Assembly: GCF_964355755.1 (NCBI RefSeq)
Contig: NC_092678.1
Coordinates: forward strand, 17,828,922 to 17,892,921
Reading direction: 5' to 3'
From: Antedon mediterranea
Taxonomy: Eukaryota > Echinodermata > Crinoidea > Comatulida > Antedonidae
DNA length: 64,000 nucleotides
In this document: one piece after another, positions 21,931 through 34,919 of the stretch
Layout of the letters: each line of letters opens with the position of its first letter
Numbering within the stretch: position 1 is the stretch's first letter
Program-made: the position numbers and the translations under genes
The notes under the pieces: generated by a model
What the model was told of the DNA's origin: nothing
The model's input: only the letters and a program-made list of their open reading frames with translations
Database searches by the model: none

Positions 21931-22362
21931 TCTATGACCCGGGGACACTGTGTTAAATATGGCAAACATCATATTTGAAAAAGAAAGCAATGTTTAGTGA
22001 GAGAAGGGAAACTGCATGTGTTGTGTATTGCTTTTAGACATAAACAGGTACCACAGTACGAGAATTGCAGGGTGTCCAACGGACGAGTACCATGTATGTA
22101 TATCGAAAACAAAGCTATTATAAAATGTATTTTACAGACTATGTCTACGACACATAATCTGTTGTATGACAAGAATTAATGAATAAGTCCGATAATTGTA
22201 CAGAGCATCAAACAACTACATGCAGATTATTAAACATTTTGACAAACATAGCGTTTCATACGTATGGTACGTGTACACACTATATAGAAAACATCGAAAC
22301 GCGACAACAGAAAAAAAGACAATAACAGAGACTTGGGACAAGTCTATAGAGTATTAACTTAC

Positions 22363-22437
22363 AGTTTTGAAAGTGATGAAGCAAAAGCAGAAAATGCACC
22401 TTGATCTATGGTAGTTATATTGTTATAGTGTAAATAC
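22363..22437 (-). CDS. LRR exon (75 nt)
   Basis: The frame reads YLHYNNITTIDQGAFSAFAS then SLSK-L. The acceptor is GCAG|G and the donor is CT|GTAAGT, phase 2. It is one codon longer than the others because of an extra residue near the end. Confidence 0.8.
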
Positions 22438-23364
22438 CTGCAAAAATTGAAAAAAAAAGAAACACATTTCAAACGGATTGACTTAAAACAATATTAATAA
22501 TAATACTGTGCAATAATACAATAAATAGATAACCACTACATTTGTCTGCTATATTTCACAGTACAGTTATTTGTATTCAATATTTCAGTGGGCAATTTAG
22601 ACTTCGTTTGGCACTCGAAACAATGTCAAATGAAAGGCAAGCTAATATTGCCATGAGGAGGTGCAAATCTGAGGGAGAGGGGAAAATATAATGTGTACAA
22701 ACAGATATCACCTCACCTTTATTTATAAAACTTGAAAATCAGAAAAAAGGGGAGAAGGTAGTGTAGTATTTGTGGTTGTTGCCAGATGCCTAAACTCTAG
22801 AAAATGATAAATTAAGTTTATCTTACGGACGGATAACGCTAATAATAACATTTATTAATTCATAGTTATGCTTTATAGCTTTGTGAGGTTTTTTTTCGTG
22901 CACTTAGAAGAACTTATTTAAAGTGCATTTTAAGTATTGTTTTTCTTCTAGATTATTTCAGTCATCACAATAGTTAATGTTTGTTTTATTTGGAGGTTCA
23001 GACTTAAACACAAAGTACAAATGTATATAGTGCACTATGCTGTGTGAAATAAAACTGAAACTGAATGTACGTACCACCACATTAGGTACGGTAACCGATG
23101 CGCCCTCATTATGACGTTTTTTATAAGAGAAAGATACAAACCATGTGTTGCGCGTGCGAACAAAGAACAAGTGCAGCTATTCCACCGTACGGAAGGAAAG
23201 ATAACAAATGCCTCTCATAATAACATTATTTTTCATTTTAATAATATTTACTAATAATGATAATAACAACTAGATTTGAACTCGTCACTATGGACGAGTT
23301 AGGTAATCAGCAGCGCAAACGCCACGTGCACGTCATACTTTATTGCGCAAATAAAAACGATTAT

Positions 23365-23760
23365 GCCATATGATGACGTCACAACATTCGAATCGCATAA
23401 TTTGTACATGAATTCCTATTGTACAATTCAACAGCTTCCAGAAAACGTTTTAATCATGAGTATCACTTTTTATTCTGAGGAGCTATAATAAATTTAAATT
23501 TATTGGAATGATGAAAAAAGTGACCAAAGTTATTCACGCTTTTGAACATGATGAAGTCATCACAATTTTAAAAATGGTAAATCATACGAAAGATAATTGA
23601 TTGACCTAGACAATATAAACATATGGGGGGAAATGGAATATGGATAAGTGGAGATGCGCTCTATTAAATGTGATGAGCTATGACAAAGAGACAAAAATCC
23701 TATATTTTATATTCGAGTGGCCATATGATGACGTCACAATGTCTAGTTAGCCATATTGAT
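23365..23760. repeat. segmental duplicate, copy 1
   Basis: The stretch from GCCATATGATGACGTCACAA to GACGTCACAATGTCTAGTTA recurs at 29236-29577 with high identity. The second copy breaks off at the TTAA where the outer transposon inserted. It is non-coding. Confidence 0.8.
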
Positions 23761-24049
23761 ACATGATCCGATATCAACAACTCATCTACTACCAGAATAT
23801 GTAAAAAAAAAACTTCACCATGTAGTTTAGAAACTATGACTGTTTAAAAAAAGGCATAATTTTGACGACTTTTTTTACTTTTTCATCAAAAACGAGCGCA
23901 AATTGTCCAATTCGACGTGCTCGTATGACGTGATTTTAAGTCGAAATTATTTGAAAGCTGGTAAAATTACTAGAAAAGGCTGGAAAAACATAAATCACGC
24001 GAAAAAATAACATTTACTAATAATGATAATAATAATTATACGAATAGTA

Positions 24050-25330
24050 CATACAATAAGTGTGGTTATATTACAACGAAAATATACTATTTTCAAAAGT
24101 ATGATAAACAAGAGAAAGCACTCACAGTTCTGTCAATGATTTCAAACCATCAAAGACGTTTTCTGGTAATGTAGTTATTTGGTTATCGCCCAAATCCCTG
24201 AAAAACGTGAAAAAATTCTGTGTATAGTTAATAATTAGGCGTGTCACTCCAGCAGTGAAACCATAACAGGGTATACAAGGACGTAATAATATTTGTTTAA
24301 TGTTACTTTAGCTCGTAATATCATTAGTTGCATGTTTTAGCTGTTTTTCTTTAACTGCTTTTACATGATATAATTATGTTTTATATATATTTTACTGTAA
24401 TCATGTTGTACTTTCCATATCATATGATGACATAGATCAATATCTACGATACAATACAACCGTTAAATGACGATGATCCATGTATTCTGCTATATTTTTA
24501 CGTTTCGTTATGGCCGCCGATGGTGCTACAGTAATTGAATTAAATAGTCTTGAGTTCGCATAAACAATGTCAAAATAGAAAAACTCAAAAAGAGCAAAAA
24601 GAAAGATATTACATTTGATCGTATCACGCATGAAACAGACATATTTCATTGAAGTATTAATTCTTAAAATAAAATAATTATTTGTATGAGGCATAGAGTT
24701 AAACTGACGTTTTCATGAGAGGAAGATATATAATATTTGTTCCTCGTGCACAATAAGCTTATTACAACAACACTATTACACTAAAGCATAAAGTTACACT
24801 TAACTGTGCCTTAACATCGTTTAATAGTTCACCCTATATAAAATTCTGATTTGTCCAAATTTCTTTTTTTTTAAATCTGACAAATATAAACATGAAGAAA
24901 TCAAAAGCAATTTCATTAATATACATCATGAGACTTAAGAATAATGACATCAATTTTCGATAATCATAAGGACGAGTTCTCGAATGATTCTCTCATTTGT
25001 GCCGATGGAATTGATATTTCTTAAGTTTACCTAACTACGGAGTAATAGATGCCTCAAACAATGACGTTTTCATGAGAGGAAGATATATAAAATTTGTTCC
25101 CCGTCAACACTATTTCAAATCACATGAATCAAAACAATATGTCGAGTGTGCCTATTCCTTCTTGTTCTTATTCCTCTTGAGAGGACGATATATAATATTT
25201 GTTCCGCGTGCAAAATAAGCTTATGACACTATTGTAGATTATACGTGAATCGAAACAATTATGTCGAGTGTGCCTATTCCTTCTTGTTTTACTGTGGACA
25301 ACCGCATAGAGAAACTTTAACATTTAACGC
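24050..25330. repeat. LRR-bearing duplication module 1
   Basis: This module is shared with copies near 25.8, 27.8, 43.9, 45.4, 59.3 and 62.7 kb (borders approximate). The order is: TATACTATTTTCAAAAGTAT, LRR exon, GGCGTGTCACTC, ATGGCCGCCGATGGTGCTAC, CATGAGAGGAAGATATATAA. Modules differ by internal deletions. Confidence 0.75.
24126..24197 (-). CDS. LRR exon, NQITTLP type
   Basis: This 72-nt exon encodes DLGDNQITTLPENVFDGLKS then LTE-L. Acceptor TTTCAG|G, donor CT|GTGAGT, phase 2. It carries the full LxLxxNxIxxLPxxxFxGLxxL consensus of a typical 24-residue extracellular LRR. Confidence 0.85.
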
Positions 25331-25985
25331 CATGCGTCTGGATTGTCTGTGATTTTAAACGATTGTCAATGCTATCTCGACATGACAATTATTTCAATTT
25401 GGTAATACGACAGAATCTCAAATGTATCACATGTGGTTCTTGTATCATTGGTTAAGAATAAACATTTATAATAATTATATAATTTCTCATTTAATAAAAC
25501 ATACCAGTTATACAAAAAACTACGTACAGGAGCTCGAGCTTGTGTTAAATTAGTACATATTTTTTATCATTTATATTAAGAATACATTAATCATAATGTT
25601 TAATGATGCTGTATTATCGAATTTTAATGTTACTGGAGAAATCGAGATACAATACCGATAATCAGGTGTGTTAGACCAGAATACGTTACTTCTGCTTAAA
25701 ATGGAGGTCTTTGTTATGATATGATAATAATAATTTACTTTAAAACAAACGAATACAAGTAGGCCTATCACTACACACAATACAACTACATTCAGGAGCT
25801 TGTGTTAAAATAAAGGTTTAGGGATCAATCATAATCAAACAAAAACGGGCATATTATATTATTTTAGTTTTGGATAAATATTCTGTTTTTGCAAAGGGTA
25901 AAAAATGATGTGACAATAAGTGTGGTTATATTACAACAAAAATATACTATTTTCAAAAGTATGATAAACAAGAGAAAGCACTCAC

Positions 25986-26057
25986 AGTTCTGTCAATGAT
26001 GTCAAACCATCAAACAAATTTGCTGTTAATGTAGTTATTTGGTTACTGTACAACGAT
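25986..26057 (-). CDS. LRR exon, NQITTL type
   Basis: The frame reads SLYSNQITTLTANLFDGLTS then LTE-L. Donor CT|GTGAGT and an AG acceptor are both kept, phase 2. The usual LP is LT here, so the turn residue is changed. Confidence 0.85.
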
Positions 26058-26202
26058 CTGAAAGCCGTGAGAAATGCAATACATAAGTTTAGTTTTGGAT
26101 GAATATTCTGTCTTTGCAAAGAATAAAAAATGAAATTATGTGAAGTGTGGTTTTATTACAACGAAAATATACTATTTTCAAAAGTATTATAAACAAGTGA
26201 AA

Positions 26203-26253
26203 CATTCGAACACATTTGCTGGTAATGTTGTTATTTGGTTATTGGCCAACCAC
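26203..26253 (-). pseudogene. LRR exon with 3' end deleted
   Basis: The acceptor side is kept (CAG|GTGG) and the frame reads WLANNQITTLPANVFE. The last roughly 20 nt and the GTGAGT donor found in sister exons are missing, and the sequence joins AAGTGAAACATTCG directly. Without a donor it cannot splice as an internal exon. Confidence 0.75.
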
Positions 26254-27829
26254 CTGAACATTGTGAAAAATCTAATAAATAATATATACAGTACCAAGGG
26301 ATAGGATGATAAAACATTATATATTTTAATTATAATTTAGAAAAACAAACAAAACATAACAATAAATATCTTATTGTGCCAGCAGAGGTCAAGTCCAATT
26401 AGGCGTGTCACTCCAGAAGTGAAACCATTACAAGGTATATACAAGGACATACTAATACTTGTTTAATGTTACTTTAGCTCGTATTATCATTATTTGCATG
26501 TTTTAGCTGTTTTTCATTAACTTCTTCTACATGATATATAATTATGTTTTATCAATATTTTACTGTAATCATGTTGTACTTTCCATATCATATGATTTCC
26601 ATATCATATGATGACATAGATCAATATCTACGATACAATACAACCGTTAAATGACGATGATCCATGATTTCTGCTATATTTTTACGTTTCGTTATGGCCG
26701 CCGATGGTGCTACAGTAACTGCATTAAAAAGTCTTGAGTTCGCATAAACAATGCCAAAATAGAAAAACTCAAAAAAAGCAAAAAGAAAGATATTACATTT
26801 GAACCTATTACGCATGAAACAGACATATTTCATTGAAATATTATTTCCTAAAATAAAATAATTGTTGTTATGAGGAAAAGAGTTAAACTGACGTTTTCAT
26901 GAGAGGAAGATATATAATATTTGTTCCTCATGCAAAATAAGCTTATTACAACACTATTACACTAAAGCATAAAGTTACACTTAACTGTGCTTTAAAATAA
27001 ACATAATTAAAAGCATTACACAGTATAGGCCTAATAGTTCACCCGATAAAAATTTCTGATTTGTCCAAATTTCTTTTAAAAAAATCTGACAAATATAAAC
27101 ATGAAGAAATAAAAAACAATGTCGTTAATATACATCAGACTTATGAATAATGACATCAATTTTCGATAATCATAAGGACGAGTTCTCGAATGATTCTCTC
27201 ATTTGTGCCCATGGAATTGATATTTCCTAAGTTCACCTAACTACGGAGGAATAACGCATTTATATTATGATTACATTAATCATAATGTTTAATGATACTG
27301 TGTTATCGAATTTTCTATGTTACTGGAGAAATCGGGATACAGTACCGATATTCAGGTGTGTTAGACAAGAATACGTTACTCCGGCTTAAAAAATGGAGTT
27401 CTTTGATTTAACCACGTTCTGAAATGTGTCTGTAAAATCATGTTAGGCAAAAACAACACCTTGTATACCATAGCAGCCTGGTGTAGAGACCTATGTATTG
27501 TCTTCGCTAAATCCTTTCTTAAACTTGTTCCCACTTATACCTTCTGGAGGAATTTTATCCATAGATATAACCCTAATATATTGCTGATTGTATTCGTCAT
27601 ATTATAATTGTAACACAATGTGTCATAAGAACTGTTCGTTATACCATGGTAGTATGTGGTGCAATTAATTAAAGAATTATATGAGTTGTAAATAGTTTAC
27701 ACAAAGTGCAACACAGTGTGACGTATTATCTGCTACAATATCTAATGATTACACATTTTTAATAATTATGTAAATTCTCATTTAATAAAACACTTATAAT
27801 AACAAATTACCGTATTAAACGTACAAATC

Positions 27830-28850
27830 AAAGTATACAAACAATAAGTATATACAGTACCAACGGAAATTGCGATAAAAAAGTATCTATTTTATTAATT
27901 TCGAAATACAAAAAAAAATAACAACAAAATATCTATATTGTGCCAACCGAGGCCAAAAAGGCTTATGTCCAATTAGGCGTGTCACTCTGACAGTAAAACA
28001 ATTACAAGGTATAATTGATATAATACTAATTTTAATGTTACTTTATCTCGTATTATCATTATTTTCATGTTTTAGCTGTTTTCATTAACTGTCTTTGCAT
28101 GATTATAACAATGTTTTATCTAGATTGACTGTATTCATGTTGTACTTTCCATATCATATGATTTATAGACATATATCAATATCTACGATACAATACAACC
28201 GTTAAATGACGATGATCCATGTATTCTGCTATATTTTTATTTTTCATTATGGCCGCCAATGGTGCTACAGTAACTGAATTAAAGAGACAAAACAAAGCCA
28301 AAATACAAAAACTCAAAACGAGCAAAACGTAAACATTTGAACGTATTACACATGAAACAGACATATTCCGTAGAAGTATTAATTCCTAAAATAAAATAGT
28401 TGTTTTTATGAGGCATAGAATTAAACTGACGTTTTCATGAGAGGAAGATTATACTATTTGTTCCCCGTGCACAATAACCTTATAAAACTATTGCAGATTA
28501 TACGTGAATCGGTAACGAGTCGGTGACAAACCGAACGGATCATCCAGGATTTCTGAAAAGTATGGCCAAGTGTGCTCCCTTTGCGCAGTAGTATACGGAG
28601 GCGTGTCTATTTTTGTTTTCGTATCTAATTTTGGCTTTAAAAACATGTCAGCCCAAAACAATCGCTACCCCTGGATCCACCCCGTCGGAATATTGTTGAT
28701 ATAAAATGATGGAGGTTCAGACGTTCTGTGGTACATTTAAATTGTATTATTTGTATGTTCCCTCTTTAAACTTCATCTTAATTGCAATATAATTATATAT
28801 CAATAAAGTAATATTGTTTGCTTAGAAGTGTACCTGTTATTCAGCACTGA
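27830..28850. repeat. duplication module 3, LRR exon lost
   Basis: From CAGTACCAACGGAAATT rightward this matches the other modules. To its left, in place of an LRR exon, is a sequence shared with 59,050-59,260. The ATGGCCGCC short ORF is present at 28249. Confidence 0.7.
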
Positions 28851-29235
28851 AGAAAACAAAATCAATGTTAATTAATGAGATGTAAAGCACATAGGCTGAT
28901 TTTAGCACGATTATGCCATTGAAAAGATGTTAGTGTGCTCTCTATTTTGTGTCACGTCTAAGTGTATAGAGTATACACTATAATTATATCTGTATACGTA
29001 CTACATACAGTGCAGAATAGGTGAAAATACCGGGACCCGCTTTTTCTTCCAATTTTTACCCTGATGATGTCATCAAAATGAAACACGTAGATAGAAATTT
29101 TGGAAGGCAATTATCTGAGCAACAACATATCAACGTGTTGAATAAATTTGAATACGTAGAATACGGAAGCGCGCTCTTTTAAATGTCATGAACTATGACA
29201 CAAAATATGAAATTAATTAAAATTAATTATAATTG

Positions 29236-29577
29236 AACTGGCCATATGATGACGTCACAACATCCGATTCGCATAATTTGTACATGAATTCCTATCTACA
29301 ATTCAACAGCTTCAAGAAAACGTTTTAATCATGAGTATTACTTTTTATTCTGAGGAGCTATAATAAATTTAAATTTATTGGAATTATGAAAAAAAGTGAC
29401 CAAAGTTATTCACGCTTTTGAACATGATGTCATCACAATTTTAAAAATGGTAAGTCATGCGAAAGATAATTGAATTAGTACAGATGCGTTCTATTAAATG
29501 TGATGAGCTATGACAAAAGAGACAACAATCTTATATTTTATATTCGAGTAGCCATACGATGACGTCACAATGTTTAG
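29236..29577. repeat. segmental duplicate, copy 2
   Basis: Counterpart of 23365-23760, including GGAGCTATAATAAATTTAAA. It is cut at the TTAA of the outer transposon. Confidence 0.8.
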
Positions 29578-29869
29578 TTAAGCCTGGTTTCCTGTCGACG
29601 TAAGATTTGGAAATGCTAACGTTTGTTACGATTGTTGCGTTTGTTACGTCTCTTCTGTTAAGTTGAACAAAAGGGAACGTCGTTTTGATCGTTCTGAACC
29701 GCAGGCTCACGAGCCGATAACGACCCTTACGTAAAGTTGACTTTTTTAACTTCAAGCGCTTACGGTCGTCTTATGATCGTTACGTAAAGTTGACATTTTT
29801 TCTTACGCTTCTGTGTTTGCTCGATCGATGGTTGCCCATGTCAGGCAATTGTTTTTCAGGTAGGCAGCC

Positions 29870-30205
29870 TAGGCTTAGAAAGGCATCATGCTGTGTGGCA
29901 TATACTGTACATAGGCCTAGCTACATAAAACGGAACATGCCTAGGCCCAGGCCCAGTCGTACATCATAACCACTACCATTTTACTGTAATATAGGCAAGA
30001 GGCCTGTACTAAAAATGTCCTAGACCGTAGCCTTCTTGTAGGCCTAGCCTAGGCCTACTTAGTAATACTAGGCCTAGGCTAGCCTACTACTAAACGCCTT
30101 TTTTAGGCCTACCTACTATATAGCCTAGGCCCCTAGTACTTAGTAGTAGTAGGCCTCCTATACTAGCCTACTAGGCTAGGCCCTACAAACAAGTACTAGG
30201 CCTAT
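29870..30205. repeat. AGGCCTAGGCCT-rich low-complexity stretch
   Basis: Dense degenerate repeats of TAGGCCTAGG-type words (29880-30200). A smaller patch occurs at 55280-55400. No coding signal. Confidence 0.8.
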
Positions 30206-30860
30206 CCCAATTCAATCAATCAATCAATCAATAATTTTTATTTCTCAAATAAAAACACAAAAAAACAGTTAACATTTTCTAAAAATAATAGATAATAAAT
30301 GAGAAAAAGGGGTACCCCACAGGAAGCTTAAGCTTTAAAATGTGGGGTCCTGGCAACATAATTAAAAGTAAGGTAAGGTAAGAAATATATATAATATATG
30401 ATAATGAACATAAAAAGACATTTAACTTAACAAATGCAGTTATTATTTGACTTAAGACAGATATATGATCAACTTAAATAATAATAGTAGAAACAAGGTA
30501 TTCATGTAGTTTGAACTTAAATGAAGATATAAAATTAATAATTTTAATTTCATCTGGTAAAGAATTCCAAATTTTTGGTCCTTGAAAAGTTATATCATGC
30601 TTGCCAACCTCCGTATTAAAACAATCATAAGCATAATCAAATTTATTTCTGGTATTATAATTATGAACTGAACTAAAAGTTTGAAAATAAGTATCAAAAA
30701 TTCTGGGCAGTTGATTATGTTTGAATTTAAACATAAATAAAGCAACATTTTTTGTAAGTAAGTCGTAAATATTAAGTGTATTAGATAAGACAATTAAGTG
30801 GACCACCATCTGTAGGCCTAGGCTAGCTTTGGAATTAGGCATAAATCTCTCTTTTTTTTA
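30205..30860 (-). pseudogene. 5'-truncated CR1-like LINE, RT C-terminus
   Basis: The minus strand encodes VALFMFKFKHNQLPRIFDTY, then NYNTRNKFDYAYDCFN and GPKIWNSLPDEIK. This is the conserved region downstream of RT in CR1-like elements (F.Y..N..LP..F, YNTR, GP..WNSLP..I). The end is a short tandem tail, (ATTG)n, at about 30212-30232, as in CR1/L2 insertions. Everything upstream, including the catalytic domain, is missing. Confidence 0.8.
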
Positions 30861-31536
30861 GTGTGACTTTATTTTATATGATAGGCCAAATAAAAAAAAA
30901 AAAACATTTTAACATTTTAATGTATTGGATCTACACACTCTACACAATAATTCCAACTTCTAAACTGCAACAAAAATGATCTACAGTGAAACTCTTCTTT
31001 TACATGCCCTTTGGTTGGAATGTGTTTAAAAACTAAATGTTTGTAACTAAAAATGTTATCATACTGTACACATAATTATAACTAATAGTAGTTCAGCAAG
31101 TGAAACCCACTTTAAATATGTTTAATTGTTTTTCTTTGATTTAAATTAATTATTGAAAAGCTTCAACACACTAGTTTTAAAATGTTAAATATTTTTACAG
31201 AGCAAATTTTAAACACAAAATGAGGCCTATAATGATTCCAAAGTAAATACTGCCCAGTACATAGAAAATATCACACTTATTTATTATTAACATTTTTACA
31301 TGTGAACAGAAAGTCTGCTTCTAGTACCACTGAAAATTAAACAAAACATTGATATTAACATTGATAATGTAACAACATTGAAAGTGTATGTGTTGCATTT
31401 ACAAATCGTTTTGCTTTATTAAATAGATATACAAGAATGACACCAGAAAGATTGAATCAACTTGTGTCCTTAATTCAGCCCCATCTAAAAGAGAGAAATT
31501 ACAGTACAGTGTACCACAGTTTCAGAGTTTAAAATA
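30861..31536. other. AT-rich filler inside the outer transposon
   Basis: No gene or repeat is recognised. The TA duplicated by the inner element lies at 31535-31536. Confidence 0.4.
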
Positions 31537-32190
31537 GTCAGGTGGCTTAGCAACAATTTTCAGGATTAACGTTACCGGCCGGACAAAAGTACCAAAATTG
31601 GCATGGAGTTTCCTTTCGACCTATCTATTGATTTTATCCGTGGAACCCACTTGATCGGGTCTGATTTTCCAAGATGGCGGCCAAAATCCAAGATGGCCAC
31701 CAGAAAAAAAGGAAATGCCATATATCTGGCTGTAAGACTCATAAATCAACAAATGGGGTGTAAATGTCAGAGTTTCTGGGGGTCACTGAAACAGAAGCTG
31801 GTCATTTCATGTTGCTCAGACCACCAATTTCCAAGATGGCGGCCAAATTTCAAAATGGCCACCAAAAAAATCAAATGTCATATATCAGACTGTAAAAATC
31901 AGAAATGAACAAATGAGGTGTCAATTCAGGGGTTTCTGAGGTCACTGTAATAGATGCTGGTTAAGCCATTTTGCTCAGGTCACCCAATTCCAAGATGGCG
32001 GCCAAATTTCAAAATGGCTGCCAAAAAAAGGAAATATTGTATATAAGGTTGTAAAAATCATAAATGAACAAATAAGGTGTCAATTCAGAGGTATCTGAGG
32101 TTACTGAAACAGATACTGGTCAAGCCATTTTGCTCAGGTCACTCATTTCCAAGATGGCGGTCAAATTTAAAAATGGCCGCCAATTCTACA
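31537..32190. repeat. left terminal inverted repeat
   Basis: The outer part mirrors 34920-35415. Inside, three or four degenerate copies of an approximately 150-bp subunit (AAGATGGCGGCCAA..., then TGTAAAAATCATAAATGAAC, then TCACTGAAACAGA) are arranged in tandem. ORFs here are repeat artefacts. Confidence 0.75.
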
Positions 32191-32256
32191 ATGAAGGAAG
32201 GATCACAGGTGAAATGGTAAGGAATATTTAATTGTATTGATTTTGTACATCGGCAG

Positions 32257-34810
32257 GCAATAGAGTACCTCAACCCAGGACAAATCCTAGTGATTACGTT
32301 TGACCAGCCTCTGTTCACGCTCGCCAAGTATGTACAATGAAAATGGCCAGATCTCTATGGTGAGAAAGTCTACGTAGTTATGATGGGCGGACTGCACATT
32401 GAGAAGGCGCTAGTGAACAGTGTTGGCGATTTATTAGATGGGTCAGGTTGGACAACGGCTCTCACTGAATCTGACGTTGTTTCATCTGGAACAGCCGATT
32501 CATTCCTGAAAGTATCAAACATTACCAGAACTCGACATGCCCATCAAGTCACTGTTCTTGTTCTTCAGCGGCTACTGAATGAAGCATTCAACTAGAGATC
32601 TAATATTGATGAGAGTTTGAACAACTGGCTGGAACAAATGTGTAAGAAATCTCCCACGTTCAAGTTCTGGAACATGATCGCACACTATGAGATTCTGATT
32701 CTCATATTTGTTAGAGCCCATCGGGAAAGAGACTTCCTATTGTATGTTTCTGTATTAGAGGCACTCGTGCCATTGTTCTTTGCGTTAGATCATGTGAACT
32801 ATTCTCGGTGGCTGCCTGTACACATTAGAGACATGAAGGCATGCCACAAGAGATCAAAATAATATTAGTTTGAAACTCGGAATCACTGTACAATCGCAAA
32901 GTCGTTACACAGATACTCTGCGATTCCAATAGACCAAGCGCATGAGCAATAGAATAAAGTGGTGAAAGCATCCGGTGGTGTAGTAGGACTTACAGAGAAT
33001 CCAGTTGCCTTCAGACGCTGGATGACTGCTGGACCCGAGCTTGCCAGACTTCTGAGACAGTATGAGAATGAATATATTATTCATGACGATGATCCGGAAA
33101 ACCCAGCTAACTTTGAACACCATTAACAGGGACTTGCAGCACAGAAAACCTTCCAGCGACAGGTTGATAGTCTATCTAACACAATACGCAAGATGGGAAA
33201 TCCCTTCCTGTATGACATCCCTGAGTTGGTAACTCTTGATAGTCGTAACTGCGCGAATGAGGCAGTAGTGGATACAATCCGTACACTAGAAGATACAGGC
33301 ACAAAGAAGTGTCAAGAGTATGTGAAGACCGTGCCCGTGGATCGTAGTCGTTCCATACATGATACAATCTCAAAGAATTCACTACCCTTTCTCTCAACAA
33401 AGCTCAAAGTCAAATCAAAGGATTGCAAGAAAGTAAAGGTGCTTGAGAACAATGTGGCACTCTTCAGCCAGTTATACATTTCCTTACAAAATAGAGATGG
33501 TGACATCAGTGAATTCTTTGCACACGAAGTACAGTCGTATCCTCCATCCCTGTCTGAGTTTGGAAAGCTTAATCTGTCTGGTACCAAATGTCATCTGTTA
33601 AAATGTATCGAATCAAACCACACAGAGAGACCTGTATTTTATGACTGCAAAGTTCTGAATGGTGCGGTGACAGTACATGCATTACCTGTAATAAATGTCT
33701 CAACATTCCAAGAATATGATGACAATGTGTTTATACCCCATCTGAAACGTCAGCTACGTGACACAAAGCAAGTGGATGTTGTGAAGGACGAATACCGACC
33801 AGATAGCCTTAAGGAGGGAACCAGGGAGAAACGAGGCAAAGGTGTGCGTAGAAAAGTATCAGGTGATACCAAGCTGCCGGGCAACTGGAATGACTTCTTC
33901 CGTGATTCAATCAACAAGAAAGAACTTTTTGAATTCCTTTCATCAAAAGTTGCGGATTGCAGCATCCCTCTTGAGTGTTCGGTATATATCACAGCTGGAG
34001 AGCATGTTACATATGTTGGAATGCAGTTCAAAAATGTCCAGCTGTAATCAAGAGGAAGCAGACACCAGGATTGTGTTTCACGTGAAGCACGCGTTGGAAA
34101 ATGGAGCAAAATCCATCCAGTTGCGAACTGTGGATACAGATGTTGTTGTTGTTGTTCTTAGTGTGTTTCATGACCTCTCTCATATAAATGCTGATCTTGA
34201 TCTCTGGATAGCATTTGGAACTGGAAAGAACTACACTCATTATCAACGCCATTTGTGCACATCTCGGTGAACGCAAATCACGTTCCCTGCCAATTTTCCA
34301 CTCCCTGTCAGGATGTGATACTACCTCAGCGTTTAGAGTTACGGATGCCTTTCTTCATCTTGCCGCACATCCGTTTGAGCATCTTCACTTACATTCTGAA
34401 TCATTTCAAAGAATCGAGAGACTAGTTGTCGTAGTTTATGACAAAACAAGTAACGCCATGAATGTTAACAGTGCTCGGATGGAACTGTTCAGCCAGAAAC
34501 AGCAAGCTGTTGACAAGATACCACCTACTCAAATGCACTACTCCAGCACACTAGGAGGGCCGTATACCAAGCTGGCATCTGGACAACATGCATGTTATCT
34601 CAACAAACAAATCCGTGTCCAGTCGACTATGCATGGGTGAAAGTTGGGAACTCATGGGAACCTGTCTGGTCTACCATTCCAGAGGCATCTAAAGCTTGCA
34701 GAGAATTTGTGAAATGTGGCTGCAAAAGGACCTGTACAGTCTGCAAAAGGACCTGTACAGTCTGCAAATGCAGCAAGGCAAATCTGCCTTGCACATGTCC
34801 ATCCAAATAG
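32257..34810 (+). pseudogene. large element protein with PIN/XPG-like motifs and Cys-rich tail, decayed
   Basis: From GGCAG|GCAATAG one frame runs 32257-34047 with only in-frame stops (for example at 32338, 32593, 32863). It includes NPGQILVITFDQPLFTLAKY, GGLHIEKALVNSVGD, SGWTTALTESDVVSSGTA, SRWLPVHIRDMK, AIPIDQAHEQ, GLTENPVAFRRWM and EFFAHEVQSYPPSLSEFGKL. Frameshifts near 34035 and 34230, and a third before 34592, then separate QEEADTRIVFH, RTVDTDVVVVVLS, FHSLSGCDTTSAF, WEPVWSTIPEASKACREFVK and a Cys-rich tail. Relatives are common in cnidarian, mollusc and echinoderm genomes as uncharacterised proteins. EADT, DTD and GCD match in order the acidic motifs of PIN/XPG-I nucleases (inference). 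A short deletion removes sequence after SAF. Confidence 0.7.
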
Positions 34811-34919
34811 GGTAAATCAACTGTACTATAACTGTAAACTGTTATGTAGCAATTATAGAAGTCCAATAACCATTAACAAGTCGAGCCAAGTAAACCTTTT
34901 TCATATATTATTTTTGTTA

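Larger units (their letters stand above)
25840..27250. repeat. LRR-bearing duplication module 2
   Basis: A near-identical counterpart of module 1. It holds the intact LRR exon at 25986 and, just to the right, a second partial exon at 26203, so the exon segment is itself duplicated in this module. Confidence 0.75.

Noticed and set aside
24437-24694. 85-codon minus-strand ORF repeated in modules 1-3
   Set aside because: It has differing lengths and disruptions in each module, and no motif; the opposite-strand short ORF is better conserved.
31603-31908. 101-codon ORF with repeated SDFPRWRPKSKMA
   Set aside because: Reading of the tandem subunits in the inverted repeat.
32139-32327. Minus-strand ORF in the left inverted repeat
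   Set aside because: No domain, and the + strand frame of the element protein overlaps it.
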